Counted from the first letter of the stretch, positions 45,139-56,884 are shown. The stretch: DNA of 64,000 nucleotides from Adiantum capillus-veneris (GCA_014529385.2 CM043968.1:127615018-127679017), one strand, 5' to 3'. The notes: generated by a model not told the origin, from the letters alone. Numbers and translations are program-made.

Positions 45139-45948
45139 CTATGGTGGAAGGATACACCCACATCTTGAGCTTGAGATGACTGGTTTTCCTCTGTTGGTAG
45201 GGAAGACCTCCTTCTTATCTTTAACAAGCTCCTTTGAAGCCTCCGTTTTTGGCACATGGTAGAGGCTCGTCTTGCTATCAAAGCGAAGAACGTATGCCTG
45301 ATTACATCCCACATAAAGCCTCTCCCCCAGTGTGTCAATAATGTAGTAAGCTTCTTTGCATACCTTCAATAGGAAAAGATGATCATTCCAGCTCACAATG
45401 TAGAGCTGAAATCCCCCATTGGGCTGCAAGCCTACACTCTGCTGATCTATTCCTGCCCAAATCTCTTCAAAAGACTTCTCACATTGCAATAAATTGTTGT
45501 AGGTGTCATCTAGCCCCTCAGGTTGGAAAAAGCCAATGAAGGGACGCTCATGATCCACTGCTAGTGGTCGTATTCTTGTGTTTATGACAGTCTCAAGGTC
45601 AAAGTGTCCATCCACAAACTTTCTTCTATAGGCCTCAACATCAAATAGCTTTCGCCACGCTGCAGATCCTTCTCGGATGAGGGTGTCATATTCGGCCTTG
45701 ATGGGCATACAATTTAGGTTCTTGTGTAGCCAATCAGCGATCACTACAACAAGGGTCGTGCACACACTCTCGCCGGCTGCTCTTTCGCTCCTTTGATCAA
45801 TAGAGGCAAAAAATATAGATGTAGAGAACTTCATGTTACCATCCCTACTCACCAAATCTTTATGTTCCTAGCTTCCTATAGTGAAAAGCTCCTCTCCAAA
45901 GTCCAAGCATTCAGATATCGCTGAAGAAAGCATTGCTTTCTTCTCATT
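45139..45948 (-). pseudogene. EEIG1/EHBP1-type plant protein, C-terminal exon
   Basis: Translation has SRDGNMKFSTSIFFASIDQR, SERAAGESVCTTLVVVIADW, RPFIGFFQPEG, YIVSWNDHLFLLKV and YYIIDTLGERLYVGCNQAY. These are blocks of the conserved C-terminal half of plant proteins that carry an N-terminal EEIG1/EHBP1 C2-like domain. A minus-strand acceptor (TTTGTCAG) precedes the exon at 45948, so an intron edge is retained. A TAG at 45868-45870 replaces the Trp expected in the GSW motif, and the end is truncated relative to the family. Function in plants is poorly defined. It looks like a captured genomic fragment. Confidence 0.8.
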
Positions 45949-46030
45949 CTGACAAACACAAAAAAAGCTTATTTCCATATACAAGAGCTTTTGGACAAAT
46001 TCCTAAGAATTCTCACATTGTGACCTACCA

Positions 46031-46180
46031 TAACATCATGGGCTTCTATTAGCAAGGGCACCGCATACCTAGTTAGGTGCGGTTGGGGGTAGGGGATCGC
46101 CGGCCTAGTGGGCGGGCCGATGGTCCCCAAGCGCACTAGCTAGGTATGTGGTGCCTCCCGAGTGGAAGCTCGTGATGTTA
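46031..46180. repeat. 150 bp foldback MITE-like element
   Basis: TAACATCATGGGCTTCTATT...GGCACCGCATACCTAG is mirrored by CTAGGTATGTGGTGCC...AAGCTCGTGATGTTA. Imperfect arms of about 60 bp flank a GC-rich loop. Located in what would be the intron of the EEIG1-like gene. Confidence 0.8.
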
Positions 46181-46376
46181 AACAGTACATGCAAACAATG
46201 AGAAAGAGCCCATTTTCCTACATAAGAAAATGTCAAAACCTTCTTGTGATAAATTAGGTTAAGTTAGCAAAGATTTTGTGCATTTTTTACATTCGACTAG
46301 CCTTGGCTTTGCATTATTCAAGGTACCTCATCCATCAAAACAGATATAATCGATCCAGGCATATGACTCAGATGAC

Positions 46377-47144
46377 ATGATGGTGTATGGAATTCTTAAA
46401 GAAGTTGTGAACAAGACAGGCTGGGTTCCTCGCACCCCAAAATGCAAAGATGCATCGACGGAGAGTCACCTTGCACCCAGATCATCAACACTGCAAAATA
46501 CAACTCCTCCAAAGAAAGGCATAAAAAATGGTGCTGCCTCTACATTGTGCTTTGCCCCTTCAAGCTCATCATTAACACCCGCAGAGCTTGCCAAAAGCTC
46601 CAACAAGAAGCATTACGGAGGAGTGCGGCGTCGGCCGTGGGGCAAATATGTAGCCGAGATCCGAGACTCTACAAGGCAAGGGGCCCGTGTTTGGCTATGG
46701 ACCTTTGCCACGGCTGAGGAGGCAGCTTTGGCATATGATCGAGCGCCACTGAAGATGCCCGGGGTGCGCGCATTGCTGAACTTTTCCGTCAATGTCGTGG
46801 CTCCAATGCTAGAGAAAGAGGTGGAGACAAAGAGAAGAAGAGAGTGAAACGAGAAGCACCAGTCAAAGATGGAGTTGCAGGCATCGAGCAACAATGTCAA
46901 CAACGCAAGCACATGCAAGAGCCATCATCATCTTCACCACCATCAAGTCTGGTAGTGAGCTTTGAAGGAGAAGGGGTGAAGATAGAAGAGCTAGATGATG
47001 TGTTTTCTTTGCATGAATTGCACGAGTGTTTCTTGCCTTTCATCGCCTCCTCATTTGCTAGCGCCATGGCTACCCTGGCCAACTGCGTTGCAGCCTCTCA
47101 TGTGATCGCAGAGTGCTTGTGCCTGTGTGTGTATGTGTGTGTGT

Positions 47145-47190
<46 letters not shown>
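46377..47190 (+). pseudogene. AP2/ERF transcription factor, degenerate
   Basis: ATG at 46377. The AP2/ERF DNA-binding domain spans about residues 79-137 ([18 protein letters not shown], then [28 protein letters not shown]). Most binding-sheet residues are kept, but the invariant Gly of WLGTF is Trp and the helix has Pro for Ala and for Arg. The frame stops at 46845-46847 and continues one frame over from 46844 with Ser-rich sequence and an acidic LVVSFEGEGVKIEELDDVF tail, then runs into a (TG)n tract. ERF proteins regulate stress and hormone genes. This copy is probably non-functional. Confidence 0.8.

Positions 47191-47241
<51 letters not shown>
47124..47241 (+). repeat. (TG)n-(GA)n microsatellite
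   Basis: TG tract to about 47204, then GA to 47240, cutting off the ERF-like frame. Confidence 0.97.
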
Positions 47242-47243
<2 letters not shown>

Positions 47244-47315
47244 TAGTACGTGTTGTTGGGTGAGAGTCCGCCGACCATCATGAAGGACATGGTGGCAGTC
47301 CATGAGAATTAGGCG

Positions 47316-48230
47316 TTGGTTCCTGTTGGGGGAGTTAGTGAGAGCTTGAAGCCTCTCATTTGGCTGACAAAGAGTCGAAACTCATCGGCGAGCTCACCTA
47401 CAGAGTCGACCTTGAAGGCATATGGTATTGCACAAGATGCTGATATGGACAAAAGAATTCACTTGATATTGTTAGTCAATGGTTGTGCTTGGAACTACCT
47501 TGATCGATATGTATGCCTAATGTGGTGCACTTCCTCGATCACAAAAAGTACTTTAAGAGCTTCTTGTCGTGGATGTCGCCTGATTGCGGGATATGCCTAA
47601 CTTGGACAGGGCTCAGGAGCTCTAGGCTGTTTTCAATGGAATGGGATGTCGTGCTTGCCACTGCCTTGGTCGACATATATGCCATATGTAGTGCACTTCA
47701 TGAAGCACACAAAGTGCTTGAGGAGCTTTCTGTCTGAAATGTTGTCTCTTGAGATGCACTGATTGGGGGTATGCCCAACTTGGGCAGGGCCAAGGAGCTC
47801 TGGTCGTTTTTTAGTGGATGAAGTGAGGGTGTCTCTCTAGACGCAATCACATACTCTCTAGCCTATTTTCAGCTAATGCGAAGTGAGGGTCTCTCTCTAG
47901 ATGTAATGTTATTTCAAGCAGTGCATTGATTGCTACAAGGTTAGGTCAGGAGGAGAGAGAGAGAGAGAGAGAGCTTTTTTAAGCAGATGCAGAGAGAGTG
48001 CATCTCTCCAAATGCAATCATGTACAGTGGCACCTTGAGGGCATGTGGTAGTACACAAGATGCTGATATGGGCAAAAGAATTTATGATGATATTGTTAGT
48101 GAGTGGTTGTTGAAAGAAAATGTTGTGCTTGGCACTGCCTTGGTCGACATGTATGCCAAATGTGGTGCACTTCATAAAGCGGAAAAAGTGCTTGATGAGC
48201 TTCCTGTCCAGGATGTCGTCTTTTGAAATG
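47316..48230 (+). pseudogene. PPR protein fragments, plus strand
   Basis: Pieces of plant PPR repeats: STLKAYGIAQDADMDKRIH at about 47400-47460, HEAHKVLEELSV near 47700, and the best block 47990-48226, with NAIMYSGTLRACGSTQDADM then GKRIYDDIV, LGTALVDMYAKCGALHKAEK and VLDELPVQDVV. These match the P/L/S 35-residue units of organelle RNA-editing or processing factors. Stops and shifts throughout. The repeated, shuffled order suggests rearrangement after capture. Confidence 0.8.
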
Positions 48231-48555
48231 CACTGATTTGAAATGCACGGCTGCCACGCACAAACCCTCTCGATTTGAGCCGCTAGAAGAACCTCTTGGA
48301 TGCTAAGGAGCCAATCCCATCTTCAAACCAAAACATGGATCTGAGAGTGCCACTCGAATGGGGGTCCCCTGCCACTGGAGCCACACCCCCTCCCAAACCC
48401 AACAGAATGCCAAGAACCGAGGCTTACATGTTGATCTTCGAATGAGAAAGGAGCGCAAGACAACTCCTGCTGTCAAAACATGAAGAGCCAGGGCAGTCGA
48501 AGAGGATTCTGTAGCCAGGTGCCCCCACCTAGGGTGGTCCTCCGCATCGGCCTCT

Positions 48556-48837
48556 GCCCACAATCCACCCTGCCTCCACTGCAAGCCCACGTGCCGTCCA
48601 TCAACCCACCCCAGCGAGCCTTCTCTGCTCTTAGTGGTGGGAGAAACGAGTAGAACGAGCCTGTAGGCGAAGGCTCTTGAACCCTTGTCTTGACCTCAGC
48701 CCACAATCCACGCTACCTCCACTGCAAGCCCATGCGCCGTCCGTCAACCCACCCCAGCAAGACTTCCCAAATCTTAGTGGGCGAAACGAGTAGAACGAGC
48801 CTGTAAGCGAAGTCTCTTGAACCCTTGTCTTGACCTC
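48556..48837 (+). repeat. tandem duplication of a 143 bp unit
   Basis: Unit 1 starts GCCCACAATCCACCCTGCC at 48556, and unit 2 starts at 48699 with a few changes and a 4 bp deletion. Both end TTGAACCCTTGTCTTGACCT. Confidence 0.9.
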
Positions 48838-48867
48838 TTACTTTAAGTATACTTTTTGTGATCTATG

Positions 48868-49012
48868 GACTGCACCACATTAGGCATACATGTCGACCAA
48901 GGTAGTGCCAAGCCCAACCACTGACTAAAAATATCAAAATGAATTCTTTTCTCCATATCAGCATCTTGCGCAATACCATATGCCTTCAAGGTGCAAGTGT
49001 ACTTGATTGCAT
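48868..49012 (-). pseudogene. PPR fragment, minus strand
   Basis: Minus translation gives CTLKAYGIAQDADMEKRIHF, nearly the same block as at 47400-47460 plus, so the same PPR source is present in inverted orientation. A further fragment with a GRAKELW motif lies near 49430-49450 minus. Confidence 0.7.
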
Positions 49013-49797
49013 TTAGAGAAGAAGAAAAAGAAGAAGAGGATTTTAATGTCGTAGGAAACTATCCCAAGAGGCCTCAAAGATCTATCCGACAAGTTAAACT
49101 CAAGATCTGTTATTGAAGAGAGATGCCCTCTCTCTACATCTGTTGAAAACAATCCCTCCCTTCCTGACCTGACACTACTGCAATCAATGCACTCCTTGAG
49201 ATAACATTGCATTTCAAGAGATTCCCTCGCTCTGCATCACCTGAAAACATTCTAGAGCATATGTGATTGAATTTGGATGAGAGTAGGAGTGTAGGCTATC
49301 ATAAGCTGGCAGTTGTAGGTGAGACATTGAGGGAGACGGCCTAGCCACTTGTCGTAAAAGCTCGAGTCGATCTGCTCGATGGCCTCTGATTGCTGTTGCT
49401 CAGCTTTGTCCAGGGAAAAACGACCAGAGCTCCTTGGCCCTGCCCACGTTGGGCATATCTTGCAGCCACTGCATTTCAAGAGACATCTTAGACATAAAGC
49501 TCTTGTTAGGTGCATCGGAATGATTGTTTGCACTTTTCTCAAGATGAGTGCTCCGAACTGTGCTCAAGATTCCTTTTGTTTTTATGGAAGGTAGAGTCTT
49601 TCGTTCTTAATGAGAAAATGCTATGATCACAAACAAAGTGAATGGACACTGTGCGTGCAAGTGAATGAGACTGAGAGATAGAGAGAAGAGAGATACGACA
49701 CCAGAGACGTTGTAAAACCCTCCTCCGAAGGCCCCACTCTCGTCGGCAAGAGTGGTCTACTTTTTGATTGCACAAAGTTGTACAATGCGTATGCAAT
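49013..49797 (+). other. no further recognisable gene
   Basis: Short PPR-like traces only. ORFs are under 100 codons without motifs. Confidence 0.35.
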
Positions 49798-50312
49798 GGA
49801 CTGATGCAACCTGGGACCTGCCGATGATGATGACGGTGATGACGATGATGACTTTAGGGCTGAAATCTGTGGTCTTCTAACTGCTGAAATTCTGCAAATC
49901 TTTGGGCTGTTTCCGGTGGCTGAAAATGACTTTTTTGCTACGTTTTTATGGCTGAAAAGGGGGTTTCTCTGCAATGCTTCAAGGGGTTGATCTGGTACTG
50001 TGTCTAATGCTGAAAACGCTGCTGCAAGTGCTTTATCAACGGCTGATCTGGGGTAATCCCTTCAGGGGTGAGAGAGAAGGGAGTAGCGATGGCTAGGGTA
50101 ATCCCTTCAGGGCTGAGAGAGAAGGGACTAGCGATGGTTGATCTGGCTCCATAGCACAGAAAACGCAGCCTGAGAGGTGAAAACGCTGCTGTTTGTAGAA
50201 AACACAGCCACCAAGGGGGAGCGATCTCAGTTTTGAGGGAGTTTTTCGTGACGGAAGCAATCAGCAGGGGATCATCGGCTTGGGAGAAGAACCTCAGCGT
50301 CTGATACCATGT
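49798..50312 (-). pseudogene. copia-like leader remnant with primer site
   Basis: Minus TGGTATCAGACGCTGAGG at about 50306-50290 resembles an initiator tRNA-Met primer site, followed by an ATG near 50150 and Ser/Pro/Leu-rich coding-like sequence with repeated CTGAA motifs. A related block with the same GGGCTGAAATCT phrases lies at 52497-52830. No pol follows. Confidence 0.4.
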
Positions 50313-50725
50313 GAGAGTAGGCAGCGAAAGCGCTGCCAACAACAACATATAGCTCAGGTTGAGTCCTTTCCAGGAATACATCCAGGTCTGCTTCATTTTG
50401 TCCACATCTGCCATATGGTTATAAGCTCATGCTGCATTCGACCACAAACCATCAAATCTCTCATGTAGCTTACTCTTGCATTGATTTTGTTACTGAGCGT
50501 GTTTCTCTTTTAGTTTTGCTACCTGATCTTGCATTTGATTCATAACCTTTTGAAGCATTTGTAGCATTTTTGTTTGATCTATTTTGTTGTAGTCCACTCC
50601 ATTCATGGCTGCTTCGACCTCATCTGTAGATTCTTGATCTATTAATATTTTTACTTGCATTGATGTTACATGCAGATACGATGTTTGTGTTAGTTTGACA
50701 TATGGTTTGTTTTAAATATACAGAT

Positions 50726-51716
50726 ATGATGAGTGACCAGAGTCATAGAGTGAAGTTGACGTTCATCAAGACTTTGCTACGTACCACTGGACTATCAGGA
50801 GAGGCTTTGACGGAGGCTATGCCGGATTACATGGATATGGATGACACCAGTTTAGACAGCTCCATCGAGTTTCTTGGGCGATTCAGTTTGCCCGTACGTC
50901 ATGGAGAGGGTACATCCTCCCAGCCACATGCAGGAGTGGAGACTTCCTCTCATGCAGATCAAACCATAGCACATCGGTAATCTTCTCGATTGATAAAGTA
51001 GTAATGTCATTCTTTTTTTTAGTATAGAGATCTTAATATATGTATTCCCTTGATGTCTTTGTTTGCTTAGGACTGCTATTCCAGGTACATCACATCATGA
51101 GAGTCAGCGGCTTACTCCTAATGTACCTCCTAGTACTCAGTTGACACCTGATTCACAAGTTAGTGGCCGTCAGTCTCGGAGGTATATCTATTATGGTGAT
51201 TATGAATTAAATATCAAGTAGTTTTTAAGAACTCTCATCTAATATGCCGTATGTTTATATTGCATGTAGGCATCACCGGCAGAGTAGCACGCCACTAGGA
51301 CGATCGACTCGTGAGACACCGCCTCAGCCGCCAGTTCCCCCATCAGTGCCTCCACCTCCACCAATGCGCACGTGCATTGGCAGCTTGGGTGTCACATGTG
51401 ACATCTTGCCTGACGGGGCTATCCTCCAGCTAGGAGCCGGCATCGCCCTCAAACGTCGGATGAGAGACCTCTGCTCGTCTTATCTAAAGCAGGTTCATAT
51501 ACCATGGGAGTAAGTATTAATTAACATAAAAAATATAAATTTTAGTTTTTTAGTTCAATTACTAATCAGCTTTATTTTGCACTGTAGTGATCAGCATGAG
51601 GATGACAAGAAATATGTTCTCAACACACTAGAGACGGAGTATGGGATAGGATGGAGTCCCAAGTGGATGGTCAAGCAAATGTGCAAACTCATGGGTCATC
51701 GACGCGACGCAGCACG
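50726..51716 (+). CDS. four-exon transposon-type gene, partial (Ptta/En/Spm-like)
   Basis: Exons 50726-50976, 51071-51181, 51270-51509 and 51588-51716 join in frame at canonical GT/AG borders to about 243 codons with no stop. It begins MMSDQSHRVKLTFIKTLL. The middle is Pro/Ser-rich (PPQPPVPPSVPPPPPM). The last part (VHIPW, KKYVLNTLETEYGIGWSPKW, MVKQMCKLMGHRRDAAR) resembles the region before the conserved domain of plant Ptta/En/Spm transposon proteins. Another donor GTAAG follows, then a (TC)n array, so the 3' part is missing or far away. Likely the element's own gene. Confidence 0.5.
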
Positions 51717-51744
51717 GTAAGTAGAAAGAAAGAAATATTTTTAA

Positions 51745-51749
<5 letters not shown>

Positions 51750-51806
<57 letters not shown>
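51750..51806 (+). repeat. (TC)n microsatellite
   Basis: About 57 bp of TC directly after the fourth donor site of the transposon-type gene. Confidence 0.97.
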
Positions 51807-51812
<6 letters not shown>

Positions 51813-52129
51813 TGACTCTCGATCTGTCAAGGTGGAAATCGGTCGGAGCTACTCTCTAAGTAGGTGTAGGGTATAGTAGAGGCAAGTTGTAGGCAACTCT
51901 CGTAAGGGTGCACCATGCACTATTGGGGTGCATGAGTTTTCCTCTCTTCTATCATGCTCGCCGCTTGGGACCATATGAGACAAATCAAATGTACATGGTG
52001 TCCAGCCAAATGAGCATCCTCAACACTTCCATCTGTCTCAGAATTTTCGTGTGTTGATGGCACAAGGTCTAGAAAAGGTGCATTCATTGTAGCAGCCACT
52101 CCTCTTAGATCAAAATATTTATCTTCCCA

Positions 52130-52480
52130 ATGCTCAGGTCCTTGAACTATTGAACCTCCTCCAAAGATGCTGCAAGTGCTTCTTCAGTTCATTTTTCCTC
52201 ACTTGTTTCACAAGAAAGTCCACAGCTCCCTTTGACAAGCATTTGAAAATGGAATTCATGGAGTCATGAGAGGACATCATGATAAGCGGAATGTGCTTGA
52301 GGGCCCCATGGTTCATAATTCACTCCAATAGACCTATGCCTGATAAACAGGGCATCACGACCTCCGTCAAAACAAGATCGACTTGGTTTTTCTGGTCCAT
52401 CAAAAGCTCCCATGCTAGTAACCCATTGGAGGCAGTGTAACTTCATAGTTGCAATCGCGTAGGAGAGCACCAACTAGATC
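52130..52480 (-). pseudogene. pseudo-response regulator receiver-domain exon
   Basis: Minus translation in two frames reads GALLRDCNYEVT, then LVLTEVVMPCLSGIGLLEW, then [20 protein letters not shown] and [20 protein letters not shown]. This is the receiver-like domain of plant clock PRR proteins. The pseudo-receiver lacks the phospho-accepting Asp as the family does. Single-base indels near 52290 and 52430 and a stop break it. An acceptor-like CTAG precedes GTTGGTGCTC near 52475, suggesting a genomic exon rather than a cDNA copy. Confidence 0.85.
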
Positions 52481-52496
52481 AAGCTAAATGCATGGA

Positions 52497-52830
52497 ACTG
52501 ATGCAAGTCTAGGCTATGTCGGCAATGACGAAGGGGATGACAACACCGTCGTAAGGGCTGAAATCTGCAATCTCGTATCTGCTATCCAAAAACTCTATGG
52601 GCTGAAATCTACGACTATGTCCAAAAATGCTGATTCTAGGATTGTTCTGTAGGTCTTTGACGCTGAAAATCTGTAGGTTTAGGTCTGAAAACTGAGGTTT
52701 CTTGGGGCTGAATGTGCTACTCTTTAGGGACTCAATCTGCCGGTCTTTCATTGCTGAAAACCGCCATGCTAAAAACTGTCAAAAATTCTAGGTGATGGGT
52801 CTCCAAAAACGCTAGGTTACTGAGCTTCTT
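52497..52830 (-). pseudogene. copia-like leader remnant, second copy
   Basis: An 80-codon minus frame, 52509-52751 (KDRQIESLKSSTFSPKKPQF), shares the CTGATGCAA...GGGCTGAAATCT wording with 49798-49930. Probably a duplicated retroelement leader, or the intron of the captured PRR segment. Confidence 0.35.
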
Positions 52831-52884
52831 TTGTCGATGGTTGCTAAGCTTCTACTGTCGATGGATATGCATCTACACTAAGTG

Positions 52885-52916
52885 ACTTCATAGCAACAAT
52901 TGCGTAGGAGAAGTGG
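52885..52916 (-). pseudogene. second short PRR receiver scrap
   Basis: Minus translation LLLRNCCYEVT parallels LLRDCNYEVT of the larger PRR fragment; about 24 of 32 bases match. Confidence 0.4.
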
Positions 52917-52972
52917 CGTGAATGATTCTACTGTTTTAAGGGCCAATCTGTTTTTTCAAGCTTTTGGATATG

Positions 52973-53780
52973 GCCTCACTGAAGGCATGGTTCAACGTGG
53001 AGGTTGCCCTCTTAGGCTTTGAAAGAGCGATACGACGCGTGAGGGAACGCTTTGCTAGATGGAGAGAAGGAAAACCAGGATATGACTGGGATGCGGTGCA
53101 AAAGGCTATGTAGACCTCGACTCAAACACTCTCGAGGACGACTGAGAGTTACTACAAGGATGTAGAGGCAATGCGGTTGGAAAGTAGAAGAACGAGAAAA
53201 GAGCTCGAGAGAAAGAAAATGCCTATGGATGCGGAGTTCCGTCGGCAAGAGCAAGTGATGACCTAGTTTTTTGAAAAGGTGTCAATGATGCATGCCAAGT
53301 TGAGCGAAGAGGAAAAACAAGCAAAAGAAGAGAAGGAGACGGATGCCCCGTGTATGGACGAAGGAGAAGAATGTATGGATGTCCCGTGTGTGGACGAGTG
53401 AAGAAATTGAGGAGCACCAGGTGAACCCTGCGGACTCCTATACCCCACACGAGAGGGGAGAGCTGGAGCATGCGACACGCAGCGACCTACAGGTTGCTAC
53501 CTTCGAATTGCCCAAGAAGGGGAGTGTGGAAATCCATGGCAATAAGCCATTCGTATGCGAAGAATTGAGCGGAGATGTGGCGAACCTGGAATGTGGCACT
53601 GTGGTCGTGATGCTTGATTGTGAAGTGAAGATAAAGGATGTGAGCCAGGCAGAGTCTACTGATATGTGTATAACCTACGGTATACCGCTAAGTTGGGGTG
53701 TGTGCATGAGGCCGAACCCCTCAGCAAATGGTGTTCACAGGATGGCTGTGAATAGCTTGGACCAAATGGTGGTTGGGTAA
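52973..53780 (+). pseudogene. unrecognised charged protein remnant
   Basis: Coding-like from MASLKAWFNVEVALLGFERA at 52973 through an Arg/Glu/Lys-rich helix (MRLESRRTRKELERKKMP), with stops at 53112 and 53264, then ORF 53343-53780 in another frame with a beta-like segment. It contains a short duplicated TGGATG.CCCGTGT motif at 53340-53400. The charged helix resembles gag-like or coiled-coil proteins; no family was recognised. Confidence 0.35.
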
Positions 53781-56430
53781 ACAGGTTGGTCAGCAACAAG
53801 CCTACTGGCTTGGAGCACACATGTGAAGGATGATTGTGGGATTACCCAGAAAAGGTGGTCAGCAAGGTGTGACTAGGGTTATGAATTGACAGTGGTGCAA
53901 GGTCATTGGGTCACGAAGGAGGTCATGGAGACCCCATTGGGAATGTCCCTGAAGGGGCCTTAAAGACTAGTGTACGTGAGCCATAAGCTGGATGAGGCAA
54001 ACCCAGTGGGATTAATCGCCGCGTGGTTACAGTTCGCCGCATGGTTCGATGATGGGTGTTAAAAAATGCGACTGCCCGAGTCATGTGTGGCAAGCAGGGA
54101 TGCTTGGGGTTGTGGGTAGTGACCTACTGGAGGTGAAGATATGCATATGGGACCTGGGAGAAGGTTATCCATGCGGGGATGCAATTGTTTACAGAATGAC
54201 CCGAATGTGCGGAGGTGCTGATCTGACAGCACGCTGGAATATACTTGGCCGATGCGGGATTAAGCCCTAAGGGTTAGAGACGTTTGCTGGTTCTGACAGA
54301 CGGAATGTAGCAAGACGAGTGCTGGCACAAATGTAGGCCACAGATGGCCGTTGGATCCCACCGCGACAAGGTAGTTTCAAGAGGATGCGGAGCGAGTCAG
54401 GTGGACTCGACATCATACCAGGTAGCCAAGGGCTAGATCGCATAATCGGGGATGTACCACAACTAGGAGGTATTGGGCTGAGTCGGAGGGCCAGCAAACA
54501 ACTAAGGTGCAGGGTGAGATATGCAGGTACGAGAAGAACACCAATGCTGGGGTAGGTTATGTATGGCCGATGTATTTCCCCTCGAAGAGACGGGCAAGCC
54601 TCAAAGAGACGGATGAGCCACTGAGTGCGAATGCAACACGACTACGCATTGCAAGAGGGCGGGCTCCGATCAGCACCAGCCCACCTTTCATTCGGGGAGC
54701 TGTGTTGTGCGAGTGATTAGGCACGTGCTATTATACCTTAACCGGTACTGGCCCGAATGGGGTTATTCGACACCATGCAGCGGGCTGTATGCTAGGCCAT
54801 TTTGGATGAGATAACTAGCAGGGCTACGGGCGTGGGGTCCCCAAGTAAGTAGTGGGGGCACATTGATGACGGTTATGCTACTGGTATGGTTGGCACTTCA
54901 TGGAGGTTACAGTCAAGGGCGATGCAAAGGGAGGAATTCCAATGGGGAGAATCTTGAGGAGGATTTTCTTTGGAGCTTAGGAGCTTGGTGTGGTCAAGCT
55001 TGGTCGAGGAGGCGGTTGCGGCTTCCTTGGTTAGAGGAGCTTTGAGCTCAGTGGAGCTCGATAGAGAAGTGCTCGGCGGAGGAGAGCTTGACATTCGAGT
55101 GCTTGGATGCTATTGTGGCAGAGCTCTTGCATTGAGAGGACATTGCATCACGCAGAGTGGAGCAAGAGCAGGTTCAAGACTATGTGCAACTCGTTTTTGC
55201 CATTTTCGGGCTCTAAAACGCTGTTATTTTGCGTAGCTCCGTCATATAGAATCAGATCTACATGATCCAGGAGTCTAGGTCAGTGTTTTGGCATGCTCCG
55301 GAAGCGATGGCAATGTCTATTTTCTGAAATTCTTCTTTGAATTACAGCAGGTACAACAGCAGGTTTGTTTGTGCCCTTTCGGGTCCCAAAAACACTGTTT
55401 TTGGTATATCTCACACACACGGAGTATTTTCTGCAGCTACCAGCAGATTCATAGGTGTACACAGGTTTTTGGATATGCACTTTTCCAGAGAGCCACTCAT
55501 GCGAGAGTGAGCTATGTTGTCATGATCTTGACGTTTTATGTATGCCATATATGGATTTGTGTATTTGTTTATGGCTGAGATTATTTGAGATTTGGCTCAA
55601 TTTATAAAAGAAACTCTGTTGGATTTTATTCAGGTTATCGCCATAGCTTCTACGTATCTGCAGGTTGCTCTTTGACGGTTTAGTGGTCGAGTTTACTCCC
55701 ACTTTGATAGGTGATTTTCAGCCATCATTTGGTTGGAGTTTGGAGTCACTTGTGTATGCCCTTGTGTGCCGTATTTGGCATTGCGCATAGCGACAGATCT
55801 TGCAAGGTTTTGCGAAATGTTGCTAAAGTTATCTGGTAGACATTTGGTCATCAATTGGAAGGTATTTTGGTAGCAATCATCACTCACATGTATGTCATTT
55901 GAGGTGCCGTTGAGTGGTACTCCGGCAAGAGCGGGTATGCTCATATGTATGACTTTGTGAGGTGATTCCGGTCGATTTTATTCCCGGATTGGCCATTGTG
56001 GAATATATTATTGTCTCTTAGAGGTTTACTATTGAGACTTTGCTCCAGTTATAAAGGAGAATCTGCCAAAAATTTTTCATATATTTATGCGCGATTGAGT
56101 CATAATGACTTGTGATTTTGTGCAAGGTTTTGCAGGGTTATTGGTGCAATTTTGCATCAGGTTTTGAGCCATATTTGCAGACTTTTATTGATGCAGCAAA
56201 ATGCTCACGAGATCTGAAGCGGCTGGCCAATGGATCATAGAAGTTCACAAGAATCATTTCTGTTATACATCAAGAACGTTTTTCTTAACTGAACAAAGGG
56301 AGCCAATTTAAGACTTATAGAAACGTTTGCTACTTGGCTTGAGGGCGTGCTATTTTATTTTAATATATATTTTTAATAAACAAACATGCTCGTCTATTTT
56401 TTATTTAATTTATAGTTGTAACTTAAAAAA
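53781..56430 (+). other. no recognisable gene
   Basis: Mixed-composition sequence with ORFs under 100 codons. Two related phrases containing TTTCGGG.(T)C.AAAA.CACTGTT occur near 55200-55240 and 55375-55410, about 175 bp apart. Confidence 0.4.
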
Positions 56431-56434
56431 TTAG

Positions 56435-56435
56435 C

Positions 56436-56482
<47 letters not shown>
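56435..56482 (+). repeat. (AG)n microsatellite
   Basis: About 44 bp of AG; further GA tracts at 56628-56645, 56708-56740 and 56778-56790. Confidence 0.95.
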
Positions 56483-56485
<3 letters not shown>

Positions 56486-56707
56486 GTTTACCATAATTCA
56501 TCTTGAAGCCGAAATTGTAAATTTATATCGCTTACGTACGCACCGGTCCGATCAACGTCCGCACTAGTATGCAAAATGCCAACAAATATATGAGCAACGA
56601 GAGCAATCACAAATGCAAGAACACCGGCGCGAGAGAGAGAGAGTTAGAGTTTGTGGGTGTGTGTGTTCCACTCAAGAGCTAGAGTTTGTATGTATGTGTA
56701 GAAGAGC

Positions 56708-56741
<34 letters not shown>

Positions 56742-56884
56742 ATTAGAGCTAGATTGTTGTATGTACTGTGTGCGTGTGAGAGAGAGAGAGGGAGCGGAGA
56801 GAGATCACTTATGAAACCCTGCACGTCATATAGTCGTTGTGTGTTCAAAGCGTCACTGATGCGGTCTTTTTTTAAAAAAAAACA

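Noticed and set aside
50312-50470. A copia LTR to the right of the primer-like site at 50290-50306
   Set aside because: No second copy, no matching ends and no target duplication could be found.
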